Below, piece after piece: positions 1 through 5,049 of a stretch of DNA of 7,890 bases. Each line of letters starts with the position of its first letter. The stretch's first letter is position 1. The notes beneath the pieces are model-generated. The model did no database searches. It was not told where the DNA came from and saw only the letters and a list, made by a program, of their open reading frames with translations. The stretch covers positions 1 through 7,890 of the forward strand of contig JALNWB010000173.1 in NCBI GenBank assembly GCA_023231105.1, read 5' to 3'. The translations under genes and the position numbers were made by a program. This DNA is from Ignavibacteriaceae bacterium (GTDB lineage: Bacteria > Bacteroidota > Ignavibacteria > Ignavibacteriales > Ignavibacteriaceae).

Positions 1-533
1 CAAAAGAAGTTGTAAAAATTTGTACACAGTATGCGCAAACCGGAATGTTCAATATCTTTATTGGAATTTTTTCATTCGCTTTAGCTTTTGCATTTCTTTC
101 CGCTCCAATCAGTCTTGTTACGGGAATGACTGACGACGCAAAAATTGCTGCAAGCGCTTCCGCTTCATTATTTATAAGTTACTTAATTTCGATTGCGCTG
201 TTTGGTTTATATCAAGCGATCTTTATGGCAAATGCCGGCGGAGCCTGGGATAATGCTAAAAAAGTGGTTGAAGTTGATTTAAAAGAAAAAGGAACTCCGC
301 TGCACGATGCAACGGTTATTGGCGATACGGTTGGCGATCCATTTAAAGATACTTCTTCTGTGGCGCTTAACCCGATCATTAAATTCACAACATTGTTTGG
401 TCTGCTTGCAATGGAGATTGCCATTGATGAAAGATTTAGAGCAACAGCTCCATACATCGGGTTTGTTTTCCTTTTAATCGCACTTATTTTTGTTTGGCGG
501 TCATTTTATTCGATGAGAATTAAGAAATCGTAA
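1..533 (+). CDS. hppA: Membrane-bound ion-translocating pyrophosphatase, C-terminal part (5' end outside window)
   Basis: This is the last 176 codons of an integral membrane pyrophosphatase, which couples hydrolysis of pyrophosphate to pumping of H+ and/or Na+ across the cytoplasmic membrane. The frame is open to the left edge (first full codon at position 3), so the ATG at 45 is an internal methionine. The family signature is clear: GGAWDNAKK at about 234-260, then GDTVGDPFKDTSS at about 321-359. The Asp and Lys residues of these motifs belong to the Mg-pyrophosphate site in solved members of the family. Hydrophobic stretches at about 45-125 and 160-230, and again at about 370-515, are transmembrane helices. 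The run SSVALNPIIKF after the motif resembles Bacteroidetes-type, often K+-dependent, enzymes. The residues that decide K+ dependence and ion choice lie upstream of the window, so H+ versus Na+ cannot be settled here. The gene ends with TAA just before an inverted repeat. Confidence 0.95.
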   Translation, partial: KEVVKICTQYAQTGMFNIFIGIFSFALAFAFLSAPISLVTGMTDDAKIAASASASLFISYLISIALFGLYQAIFMANAGGAWDNAKKVVEVDLKEKGTPLHDATVIGDTVGDPFKDTSSVALNPIIKFTTLFGLLAMEIAIDERFRATAPYIGFVFLLIALIFVWRSFYSMRIKKS

Positions 534-538
534 ATAAT

Positions 539-600
539 GCAACCTTGAAGGTTAAGGAAGAAATTGAACCGCAACCTTCAAGGTTACTTTAATCTTTTAA
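539..600 (+). terminator. Inverted repeat after hppA, possible terminator
   Basis: Two perfectly complementary 13-base arms, AACCTTGAAGGTT (541-553) and AACCTTCAAGGTT (573-585), are separated by 19 bases. Both arms are preceded by GC. The second arm is followed by an A/T-rich run with short T tracts (ACTTTAATCTTTTAATT). The position 7 bases after the hppA stop and before the rpsF promoter candidate fits a terminator. The long loop and interrupted T tract make it weaker than the hairpin at 2483-2534. It may instead be a dispersed repeat, because each arm is itself almost palindromic. Confidence 0.5.
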
Positions 601-605
601 TTGAT

Positions 606-634
606 TTGTTCGATTACGAAAAAATCGTTAATTT
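606..634 (+). promoter_or_regulatory. Candidate promoter of the rpsF-ssb-rpsR-rplI operon
   Basis: TTGTTC (606-611) and TAATTT (629-634) are 17 bases apart, matching sigma-70 geometry. The same site also reads as a Bacteroidetes-type promoter: TTTG (605-608), 20 bases, then TAATTTTA, which matches the TAnnTTT part of the known -7 element. Transcription would start near 641-643 and give a leader of about 80 bases. This is a pattern match only. AT-rich DNA produces such matches by chance, and a second weak -10-like GATAAT lies at 651-656. Confidence 0.35.
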
Positions 635-669
635 TAAGCAGAAATTTTTAGATAATTAGTTTCTATTAA

Positions 670-711
670 CCCTGCTCTCATTTTTAGATGAGGGCCTAAA
701 TGTCCAAAGGG
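670..711 (+). promoter_or_regulatory. Structured rpsF leader RNA, candidate autoregulatory element
   Basis: The leader can fold into an interrupted hairpin. GCTCTCAT (674-681) pairs with ATGAGGGC (688-695) around a 6-base loop, with one G-U pair. CCCT (670-673), continuous with the 5' strand, pairs with AGGG (708-711). All the asymmetry is on the 3' side, a 12-base bulge (696-707). The lower stem takes up the first bases of the rpsF Shine-Dalgarno sequence. Known S6:S18-binding leaders have two stems separated by an asymmetric loop near the rpsF start, so position and shape fit. The CCG box typical of that motif is not obvious here. Confidence 0.4.
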
Positions 712-716
712 AGGTG
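709..716 (+). promoter_or_regulatory. Ribosome binding site deciding the TTG start of rpsF
   Basis: GGGAGGTG contains the core GGAGG (710-714), 7 bases before TTG at 722. No ATG at the right distance is in frame, so this strong site fixes the start at TTG. Its first bases can pair with CCCT at 670-673. Confidence 0.8.
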
Positions 717-721
717 AAACC

Positions 722-1123
722 TTGAGACGAAATAACTATGAAAGTGGAGTTATTATAAATGCTACACTTGACGATACACAGATTGAAACCATTGTTGCAA
801 AGATTAAAGAATTAATTGCAGCCAACGGTGGAGATTTAAAACATACCGATTTATGGGGAAGAAAACGCCTTGCTTACATGATTCAAAAACATAAAGTAGG
901 CTACTACGCTTTTTTCCGATTCGAAGCTCCTTCAGAATTTATTTTAAAGTTAGAAAGAATGTACAAACTTGAAGAAAATATTCTTCGTTTCCTTACTTTA
1001 AAACTTGATAAATATGCCCTTGGAGAACTTGAAAAACAATCAGCAAACCAAGCAGTAAAAGCGGAAGTCATCCCTGAGATTCCCATTATAGCCGAAGTTG
1101 ATGTAAAAGAAAATGAGAAATAA
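722..1123 (+). CDS. rpsF: 30S ribosomal protein S6
   Basis: This is ribosomal protein S6 (133 residues), which binds the central domain of 16S rRNA as a heterodimer with S18, encoded two genes downstream. The N-terminal NYESGVIINATL strand, the central WGRKRLAYMIQKHKVGYYAFFRFEA block (residues 45-69) and the helix-strand ending LEENILRFLTLKL (83-95) match the family's ferredoxin-like fold. Residues after about 100 form an acidic, probably flexible tail, giving a length at the upper end of the normal range. The start is TTG, chosen because of the canonical GGAGG 7 bases upstream and because the translation begins exactly where S6 should. It is the first gene of the operon, 37 bases before ssb. 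Together with the leader structure, the weak start codon suggests that translation of this gene is a control point. Confidence 0.95.
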   Translation: MRRNNYESGVIINATLDDTQIETIVAKIKELIAANGGDLKHTDLWGRKRLAYMIQKHKVGYYAFFRFEAPSEFILKLERMYKLEENILRFLTLKLDKYALGELEKQSANQAVKAEVIPEIPIIAEVDVKENEK

Positions 1124-1160
1124 TTTTACTATAATATTATGATTAGTCTGGAGAATCTCT

Positions 1161-1661
1161 ATGGCTGACTTGAGAATGCCGGAAATTAATTATGTTACGA
1201 TTGTAGGAAATTTAACAAAAGATCCTATTTATAGAACCACTACAAATAATACTCCGGTTGTTAATTTTTCTATTGCAACGAACCGAAAATACAGAGACAG
1301 TTCCAATGCACTGCAGGAAGATGTTTGTTACATAGGCGTGGTTGCCTGGAATAAATTAGCTGAAAGCTGTAAGAATAAACTTAAAAAAGGTTATGCAGTT
1401 TTGGTTGACGGCGAACTTCAAAGTAGAAGCTGGAAAACCGAAGACGGGCATAACAGAAGCGTGGTCGAAATTAAAGCACGAAGAATTCAGTTCTTAAATA
1501 AACACCTCAAAGGAAATAATAACTCCAACGGTGGATCAGAAGAACATGAAATTTTTGTTGATGATACTGTTGACTACACCGATGATTCTTTCGATAAATT
1601 TTTATCTCCGGAAGAATCAAATTTAATTAACAATGATGATAATAACCGACAAGGTATTTAA
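1161..1661 (+). CDS. ssb: Single-stranded DNA-binding protein lacking the canonical acidic tip
   Basis: This is a 166-residue SSB that coats single-stranded DNA in replication, repair and recombination. Residues 9-115 form the OB fold: NYVTIVGNLTKDP at the start, TPVVNFSIATNRKY (31-44), the VVAWNKLAE segment (60-68), then the GELQSRSWKTEDGHNRSVVEIKARRIQFL region (84-112). The aromatic positions usual for DNA stacking are present, for example W63 and W91. After an Asn/Ser/Gly linker comes an acidic stretch (IFVDDTVDYTDDSFDKFL, 131-148), but the protein ends NNDDNNRQGI. The usual DDDIPF-type terminus, which recruits partner proteins, is missing. GGAG at 1150-1153 lies 7 bases before the ATG. 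It sits between rpsF and rpsR, and its last codons contain the rpsR ribosome binding site. Confidence 0.93.
   Translation: MADLRMPEINYVTIVGNLTKDPIYRTTTNNTPVVNFSIATNRKYRDSSNALQEDVCYIGVVAWNKLAESCKNKLKKGYAVLVDGELQSRSWKTEDGHNRSVVEIKARRIQFLNKHLKGNNNSNGGSEEHEIFVDDTVDYTDDSFDKFLSPEESNLINNDDNNRQGI
1651..1655 (+). promoter_or_regulatory. Ribosome binding site of rpsR inside the ssb 3' end
   Basis: AAGGT lies 7 bases before the ATG at 1663 and is encoded by the Gln-Gly codons at the end of ssb. It supports 1663 as the rpsR start rather than the in-frame ATG at 1633, which would add ten residues not found in S18 and overlap ssb. Confidence 0.65.
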
Positions 1662-1662
1662 A

Positions 1663-1881
1663 ATGAGAAATCAAAAAGTTTGTAGATTTACCGAAGCGGG
1701 AGTTGTATATATCGACTATAAAGATACTAAAATCTTGCAGCGGTTTATTTCCGAACAAGGGAGAATTATTCCCAAACGGATTACCGGAACAAGCGCTAAG
1801 TATCACCGAGAATTAACTCTTGCTATTAAACGTGCGAGACACATGGCGCTTATGCCTTTTGTTTCCGATACAGTTAAGTAA
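1663..1881 (+). CDS. rpsR: 30S ribosomal protein S18
   Basis: This is ribosomal protein S18 (72 residues), partner of S6 in the platform of the 30S subunit. The whole family pattern is visible: KVCRFTEAGVVYIDYKD (5-21), ILQRFISEQGRIIPKRITGTSAKYHRELTLAIKRARHMALMPF (24-66). Only one cysteine (C7) occurs in the N-terminal part, so this is not a zinc-binding form. The start at 1663 gives the normal S18 length. It is only 1 base from the ssb stop, so translation is probably coupled to ssb. rplI follows after 16 bases. Confidence 0.95.
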   Translation: MRNQKVCRFTEAGVVYIDYKDTKILQRFISEQGRIIPKRITGTSAKYHRELTLAIKRARHMALMPFVSDTVK

Positions 1882-1897
1882 TTGATGAGGCAATGAA

Positions 1898-2341
1898 ATG
1901 AAAGTTATTTTAAGACAGACCATCGATACATTGGGCCAAATTGGCGAAATTGTTGATGTGAAAGACGGATACGCTTTGAATTATTTGATCCCAAAGCAGT
2001 ATGCCTACTTAGCTTTAAAAGGAAACCTAAAAGCTATTGAAGAAGAGAAGAAACAACTACAGAAAAGAAAAGATAAAGAAGTTCTGGAAGCTAAATCCTT
2101 AGCAACCGAACTGGAAAAAGTATCTATTCAAATTTCTGTTCAAGTTGGTGAAGAAGATAAAATTTTCGGCAGCGTTACTTCTCAAATGATCGCAGATAAG
2201 CTGAAAGAAAAAGGCTTCGAGATCGAAAAGAGAAAAATTGAAATTGACGAGCAGATAAAATCACTGGGCATTTATGATGTTAAAGTGAAATTGCATCAGG
2301 CAGTTTCAGCTAACATTAAAGTCTGGGTTGTAAGAGAATAG
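1898..2341 (+). CDS. rplI: 50S ribosomal protein L9
   Basis: This is ribosomal protein L9 (147 residues), which binds 23S rRNA near the L1 stalk and helps keep the reading frame. It has the normal three-part shape. The N-terminal RNA-binding domain is at 1-45, with the signature region GQIGEIVDVKDGYALNYLIPKQYA where ALNYL replaces the common RNFL/RNYL. A long charged connecting helix covers about 45-75. The C-terminal domain runs from about 76 to the end, with KIFGSVT (88-94) and the final SANIKVWVV strand. GAGG at 1887-1890 lies 7 bases before the ATG. It is the last gene of the operon, followed by a repeat and then a strong terminator. Confidence 0.95.
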   Translation: MKVILRQTIDTLGQIGEIVDVKDGYALNYLIPKQYAYLALKGNLKAIEEEKKQLQKRKDKEVLEAKSLATELEKVSIQISVQVGEEDKIFGSVTSQMIADKLKEKGFEIEKRKIEIDEQIKSLGIYDVKVKLHQAVSANIKVWVVRE

Positions 2342-2376
2342 TACTTTCTTCCCTTAGACCAGCATAGTCCCCAAAT

Positions 2377-2462
2377 GAATAATGAATAACGAACAAGGAA
2401 TGTAGAATTAAGAAGGGTGAAAACTTCATCATTCATTATTCCTTGCTCAATATTCGATATTC
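2377..2462. repeat. Imperfect 39-bp inverted repeat built of 7-bp units
   Basis: The arms 2377-2415 and 2424-2462 are complementary at 29 of 39 positions and flank an 8-base centre. The left arm is phased every 7 bases with units of the form GAANNNN (such as GAATAAT, GAATAAC, GAACAAG), seven in a row through 2425. The right arm shows the mirror form NNNNTTC (such as ATCATTC, ATTATTC), with one unit reading CTC. The core CAAGGAAT/ATTCCTTG is perfectly paired. There is no coding potential. Together with the terminator below, this accounts for most of the 203-base gap between rplI and the convergent gene. The form suggests a dispersed, decaying extragenic repeat, but only one copy lies in the window. 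Confidence 0.7.
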
Positions 2463-2482
2463 TAAGTACGTTAATAAAGTCT

Positions 2483-2534
2483 AAAAGGCTGAAGCATCCC
2501 GATAGTTATCGGGATTGCTCAGCCTTTTTATTTT
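2483..2534. terminator. Strong hairpin terminator between convergent operons
   Basis: AAAAGGCTGA (2483-2492) pairs with TCAGCCTTTT (2519-2528). Inside this, GCA (2494-2496) pairs with TGC (2516-2518), and TCCCGATA (2497-2504) pairs with TATCGGGA (2507-2514), leaving only single-base bulges. The + strand continues TTTTTATTTTTT, a classic intrinsic terminator tail for the rplI operon. Read on the - strand it ends in CCTTTTAG, so it may also stop transcription of the yhcH-like gene, whose stop is only 11 bases away. Confidence 0.88.
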
Positions 2535-2544
2535 TTACTTTCTC

Positions 2545-2994
2545 TTACACTTTAACTTTTACCACAACTTTTAAAATCGAGGAGTTCACTTTATCCGCTA
2601 TTCCCGGTTTATGAACTTCATGTGGAAAAATGATCGCGAAAGTTTTTTCATTTAAAGGAAATTGTTTCCCTTCGCCGGTAAAAAATTGGACATCATTCTT
2701 TTCATCATATTCAGTAACGGGAGACACTTCGCCAATATCAACAATTCCAATTTGTTCAAATCCGGATGCAACAAATTGAACATCAATATACTTTCTGTGC
2801 GCTTCCCATTTCAATTCTTCAGCGGAATGAGTTTCATATCTGTTCACAATCGCAAAAACATTTTCGTCGTATAGTTCATATTTGCCGTTTGCTGCTTGCG
2901 AAAAATCTGTCTGCTGCAAATACTCAAATGCAAGTTGGAAGTTTTTGCGCAATCCAAAATAGAGAAAAGCGTTTTGCAGATTATCAATTACCAT
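2545..2994 (-). CDS. YhcH/YjgK/YiaL family protein (DUF386, cupin-like sugar-processing)
   Basis: This 149-residue protein belongs to the YhcH/YjgK/YiaL family (DUF386), a beta-sandwich group that includes E. coli NanQ (YhcH), which acts on sialic acid anomers, and EbgC-like beta-galactosidase subunits. The hallmarks are KWEAHRKYIDVQF (62-74), with E64, H66 and D71, a GFEQIGIVD strand (78-86), and IIFPHEVHKPG (121-131), with H125 and H128, followed by LKVVVKV near the end. The histidines and acidic residues are the likely metal site. Length is normal for the family. It starts 2 bases after the transporter stop with no clear ribosome binding site, so it is probably translated by coupling with that gene. 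This pairing suggests action on an imported carbohydrate. The substrate cannot be read from the sequence. Confidence 0.88.
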   Translation of the reverse strand: MVIDNLQNAFLYFGLRKNFQLAFEYLQQTDFSQAANGKYELYDENVFAIVNRYETHSAEELKWEAHRKYIDVQFVASGFEQIGIVDIGEVSPVTEYDEKNDVQFFTGEGKQFPLNEKTFAIIFPHEVHKPGIADKVNSSILKVVVKVKV

Positions 2995-2996
2995 AA

Positions 2997-4382
2997 CTAC
3001 GCTGCTTTTTCTTTAAAACCTTTTATCATCCATTTTCTTGCAAGGAACAAACCAACCGGGCTGATGATGGCGATGAATCCGTAGATTAGCCACATCATTT
3101 GTGTGTTCATCAATTGCGGGGCAACACCTTCCGGGCAATAGTGCATTAAAAACCAGCCGGAATACAAACTTGTTACTACCTTTGTTAAGAACCAGGGAAA
3201 CTGTCCGATCCCCATATAAATTCCGGTCATTCCTTTCGGCGCTATTTCTGCAACCCATTGGAGAAATCTCGGCTGCCACATTGCTTCGCCGATTGTCATG
3301 ATAATTAAATATCCAAAAACCGTGTAGAGGTTTGGACCTAACGCGAGCAGAAATGTTGGTGACGCCATTACAAGCGTTCCTAAAATCATCATCTTGTAAG
3401 CGTTTTTAGTTGAGGTAAGTGCCGCGACCATTGGGGTTAAAATAAAAATCAAAATAGGATTGAAGTTGGTAAAGAACTCAAAGTTATCGCTTACAACACC
3501 GGTGAATGCTCTATTGAAGTAAGCTGGAAGCGTTAGCCAATTGTGCGCGAATAAAGTTTGTACCGGGATCAAAATAAAAATGAAGTAGAGAAAACGCATA
3601 TCCTTTAACGGAAAGTTTTTCATGTAATATTTCATTTTATCTTTTAAAGGAAGATTTTCAATTGAATCGTTCTCTTCAGATTTTGAACTAATATCTGTTA
3701 CGGTAGCGTCTTTAATGGCTTTGTTCGTGATAACGAACATCACTACAAAAATTCCGGCGACAGTAAGAATAACATACACCCAAAAGACGCCGGTTATTGC
3801 GAAACTTTTTCTGACTGGAGGCGAAATCAAACCTGGTAAAAATCCACCGAGATTCATTACGGCGTACAACATTGCGTATCCCATTGCGGAAGTTTTTTCA
3901 GTTGTAAATTGCTTTACTGCCGCGTATGCAGCCGGCTGATAAATTCCGTAGCCGAGAATGATCCAAAAAATTCCGAACATGGCAACCAAGTGTGGTGATG
4001 ACCAGAGTCCGTTTGCACCAAATTGGGGACTGATAGTAAGCAAAACTCTTCCAACCAACATTAAGATCAACGAAACGAGAAAGGATTTTCTTACACCTAT
4101 AATATCAACTGTGGCACCAAGAAAAAGCATGCTTAACGTTATCCCGGCAGTAAGAACACCCACCATTTGTCCGGCGTTAATATCATTTAATCCGATGTCT
4201 TTATTGAAGAAAATGGTAAGTAAACCGACAACGCCAAAGTATGTCAATCCCTCAAGTAGGTAAGAAAGATTAACACCCCACAAAGCACGCGGTGCATGAA
4301 AGAGATCTATAAATGGTTGAGTTACTTCCGAGATAGTCTGCTGAAAAATGCTTTTGGCGATTGGTTTTTTTTGTTCTTCCAT
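2997..4382 (-). CDS. MFS transporter, distantly POT-like
   Basis: This 461-residue inner-membrane protein shows about 12 hydrophobic segments and a hydrophilic central loop (about 220-258, rich in Lys, Glu and Ser), the usual 6+6 layout of the major facilitator superfamily. GATVDIIGVRK (89-99) is the loop 2-3 motif. Several places resemble proton-coupled oligopeptide (POT) carriers: YLLEGLTYFGVVGLL in helix 1 (41-55), YGIYQPAAYAAVKQF then NLGGFLPG (145-184), and GEAMWQPRFLQWVAEIAPKGMTGIYMG (365-391). The full POT ExxERFxYYG signature is not there, so peptide transport is not proven. Sugar, nucleoside or muropeptide substrates remain possible. AAGGA lies about 6 bases before the ATG. It is followed after 2 bases by the YhcH-like gene, pointing to uptake and processing of one compound, perhaps a sugar derivative. 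Confidence 0.85.
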   Translation of the reverse strand: MEEQKKPIAKSIFQQTISEVTQPFIDLFHAPRALWGVNLSYLLEGLTYFGVVGLLTIFFNKDIGLNDINAGQMVGVLTAGITLSMLFLGATVDIIGVRKSFLVSLILMLVGRVLLTISPQFGANGLWSSPHLVAMFGIFWIILGYGIYQPAAYAAVKQFTTEKTSAMGYAMLYAVMNLGGFLPGLISPPVRKSFAITGVFWVYVILTVAGIFVVMFVITNKAIKDATVTDISSKSEENDSIENLPLKDKMKYYMKNFPLKDMRFLYFIFILIPVQTLFAHNWLTLPAYFNRAFTGVVSDNFEFFTNFNPILIFILTPMVAALTSTKNAYKMMILGTLVMASPTFLLALGPNLYTVFGYLIIMTIGEAMWQPRFLQWVAEIAPKGMTGIYMGIGQFPWFLTKVVTSLYSGWFLMHYCPEGVAPQLMNTQMMWLIYGFIAIISPVGLFLARKWMIKGFKEKAA

Positions 4383-4538
4383 TACATTCCTTTTTGGTTC
4401 AAAATGAGGTTAATTATTCTCTGAAATTCTTAATGAAAAATAGAAAGGAACTATGAGAAATAATAAAGGAATTCAATTTTCTTCGAGAAGAAGTACAAGT
4501 TACTAACCATTAGTAAACTACGTTTAACCGTAAGTGTT

Positions 4539-4967
4539 TTATTCTTCCCCCACTTCAAATTCTTTTTCTACGGTAACCGTTTGAGCAGACTTATTGTCTT
4601 TGATGTTTACAACAAGCTTGTATTTCCCGGCAGTAAAGGTTGAATCAAGTTCAAATTGAATGTTGAGCTGCTGGTCGGTAAGTTTTTCTTTTTCTTTGTT
4701 TGTCATAACATCGGAAAATTTGTTGCGCACCAAGGAACCGTCCGGTTTTTGCAAATCAACGCTGTAACTTAACTCCGAATTAAAAAAACCATCCGCTTCA
4801 TTTTGCTGAAACCCTTTTACAATTACGGAAGCATTTACTTCCGATGCGCCGTCACCCATATCAAACGCGGCTACTTCGGGATTAATGGCTTGTAATTTTG
4901 TTTCTTCTTTTTTACCACACCCGATAATAAAAAGAAATGAAAAAATTACTATTGATAGATATTTCAT
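4539..4967 (-). CDS. Small lipoprotein of unknown function
   Basis: This is a 142-residue secreted lipoprotein. The N-terminus has a short basic start (MK), a hydrophobic run and a lipobox ending in IIGC, so signal peptidase II should cut before C17. The residues after the cysteine (GKKEE) give no clear retention signal. The mature part alternates charged and hydrophobic residues in beta-strand patterns (for example NASVIVKGF, ELSYSVDL, GKYKLVVNIKD, TVTVEKEFEV), which suggests a single immunoglobulin-like or similar beta-sandwich domain. I recognise no family. AAGGTG lies shortly before the ATG. It stands between serC and the transporter on the same strand, separated from serC by an inverted repeat and from the transporter by about 156 bases in which I see no gene, so it may be transcribed alone. 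Confidence 0.85.
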   Translation of the reverse strand: MKYLSIVIFSFLFIIGCGKKEETKLQAINPEVAAFDMGDGASEVNASVIVKGFQQNEADGFFNSELSYSVDLQKPDGSLVRNKFSDVMTNKEKEKLTDQQLNIQFELDSTFTAGKYKLVVNIKDNKSAQTVTVEKEFEVGEE

Positions 4968-4986
4968 CTTACACCTTATTTAAATT

Positions 4987-5043
4987 CTTTGCGTCTCAGC
5001 GCCTTTGCGGTGAAAATAACCGCAGAGACGCGAAGACGCAAAG
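4987..5043. repeat. 25-bp inverted repeat with 8-bp phasing, dispersed-repeat-like
   Basis: The arms 4987-5011 and 5019-5043 are complementary at 21 of 25 positions around a 7-base A-rich centre. Each arm is made of three related 8-base units: TTTGCGTC, TCAGCGCC, TTTGCGGT on the left, and the mirrored CGCAGA/GACGCGAA/GACGCAAA series on the right. Its base composition is much richer in G and C than its surroundings. Sequences of this CTTTGCGTC...GCGGT type are, to my knowledge, common as scattered intergenic repeats in several phyla, including Bacteroidetes and Chlorobi. It begins 6 bases after the serC stop. No T tract follows on the - strand, so termination is doubtful. Confidence 0.72.
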
Positions 5044-5049
5044 GGAAAA

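Noticed and set aside
45..47. ATG at 45 as the start of a separate small membrane protein
   Set aside because: The frame is open upstream and the protein is the C-terminus of a pyrophosphatase, a family of roughly 650-800 residues.
1633..1662. In-frame ATG at 1633 as an earlier start of rpsR
   Set aside because: It would add ten residues (MMIITDKVFK) not found in S18 and overlap ssb. The ATG at 1663 has AAGGT 7 bases upstream and gives the family's normal length.
2417..2614. Short + strand reading frame across the intergenic repeat and terminator
   Set aside because: It runs through the inverted repeat and the terminator hairpin into the antisense of the YhcH-like gene, has no ribosome binding site and resembles no protein.
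3101..4263. Several 60-100 residue + strand reading frames inside the transporter gene
   Set aside because: They are antisense shadows of a clearly conserved membrane protein gene, without ribosome binding sites or recognisable domains.
4500..4516. Inverted repeat TTACTA-ACCAT-TAGTAA downstream of the lipoprotein gene
   Set aside because: Six A/T-rich pairs with no T tract on the - strand are too weak to call a terminator or operator.
4383..4538. Promoter for the transporter gene
   Set aside because: Several AT-rich hexamers are present, but I could find no pair with convincing sequence and spacing on the - strand.
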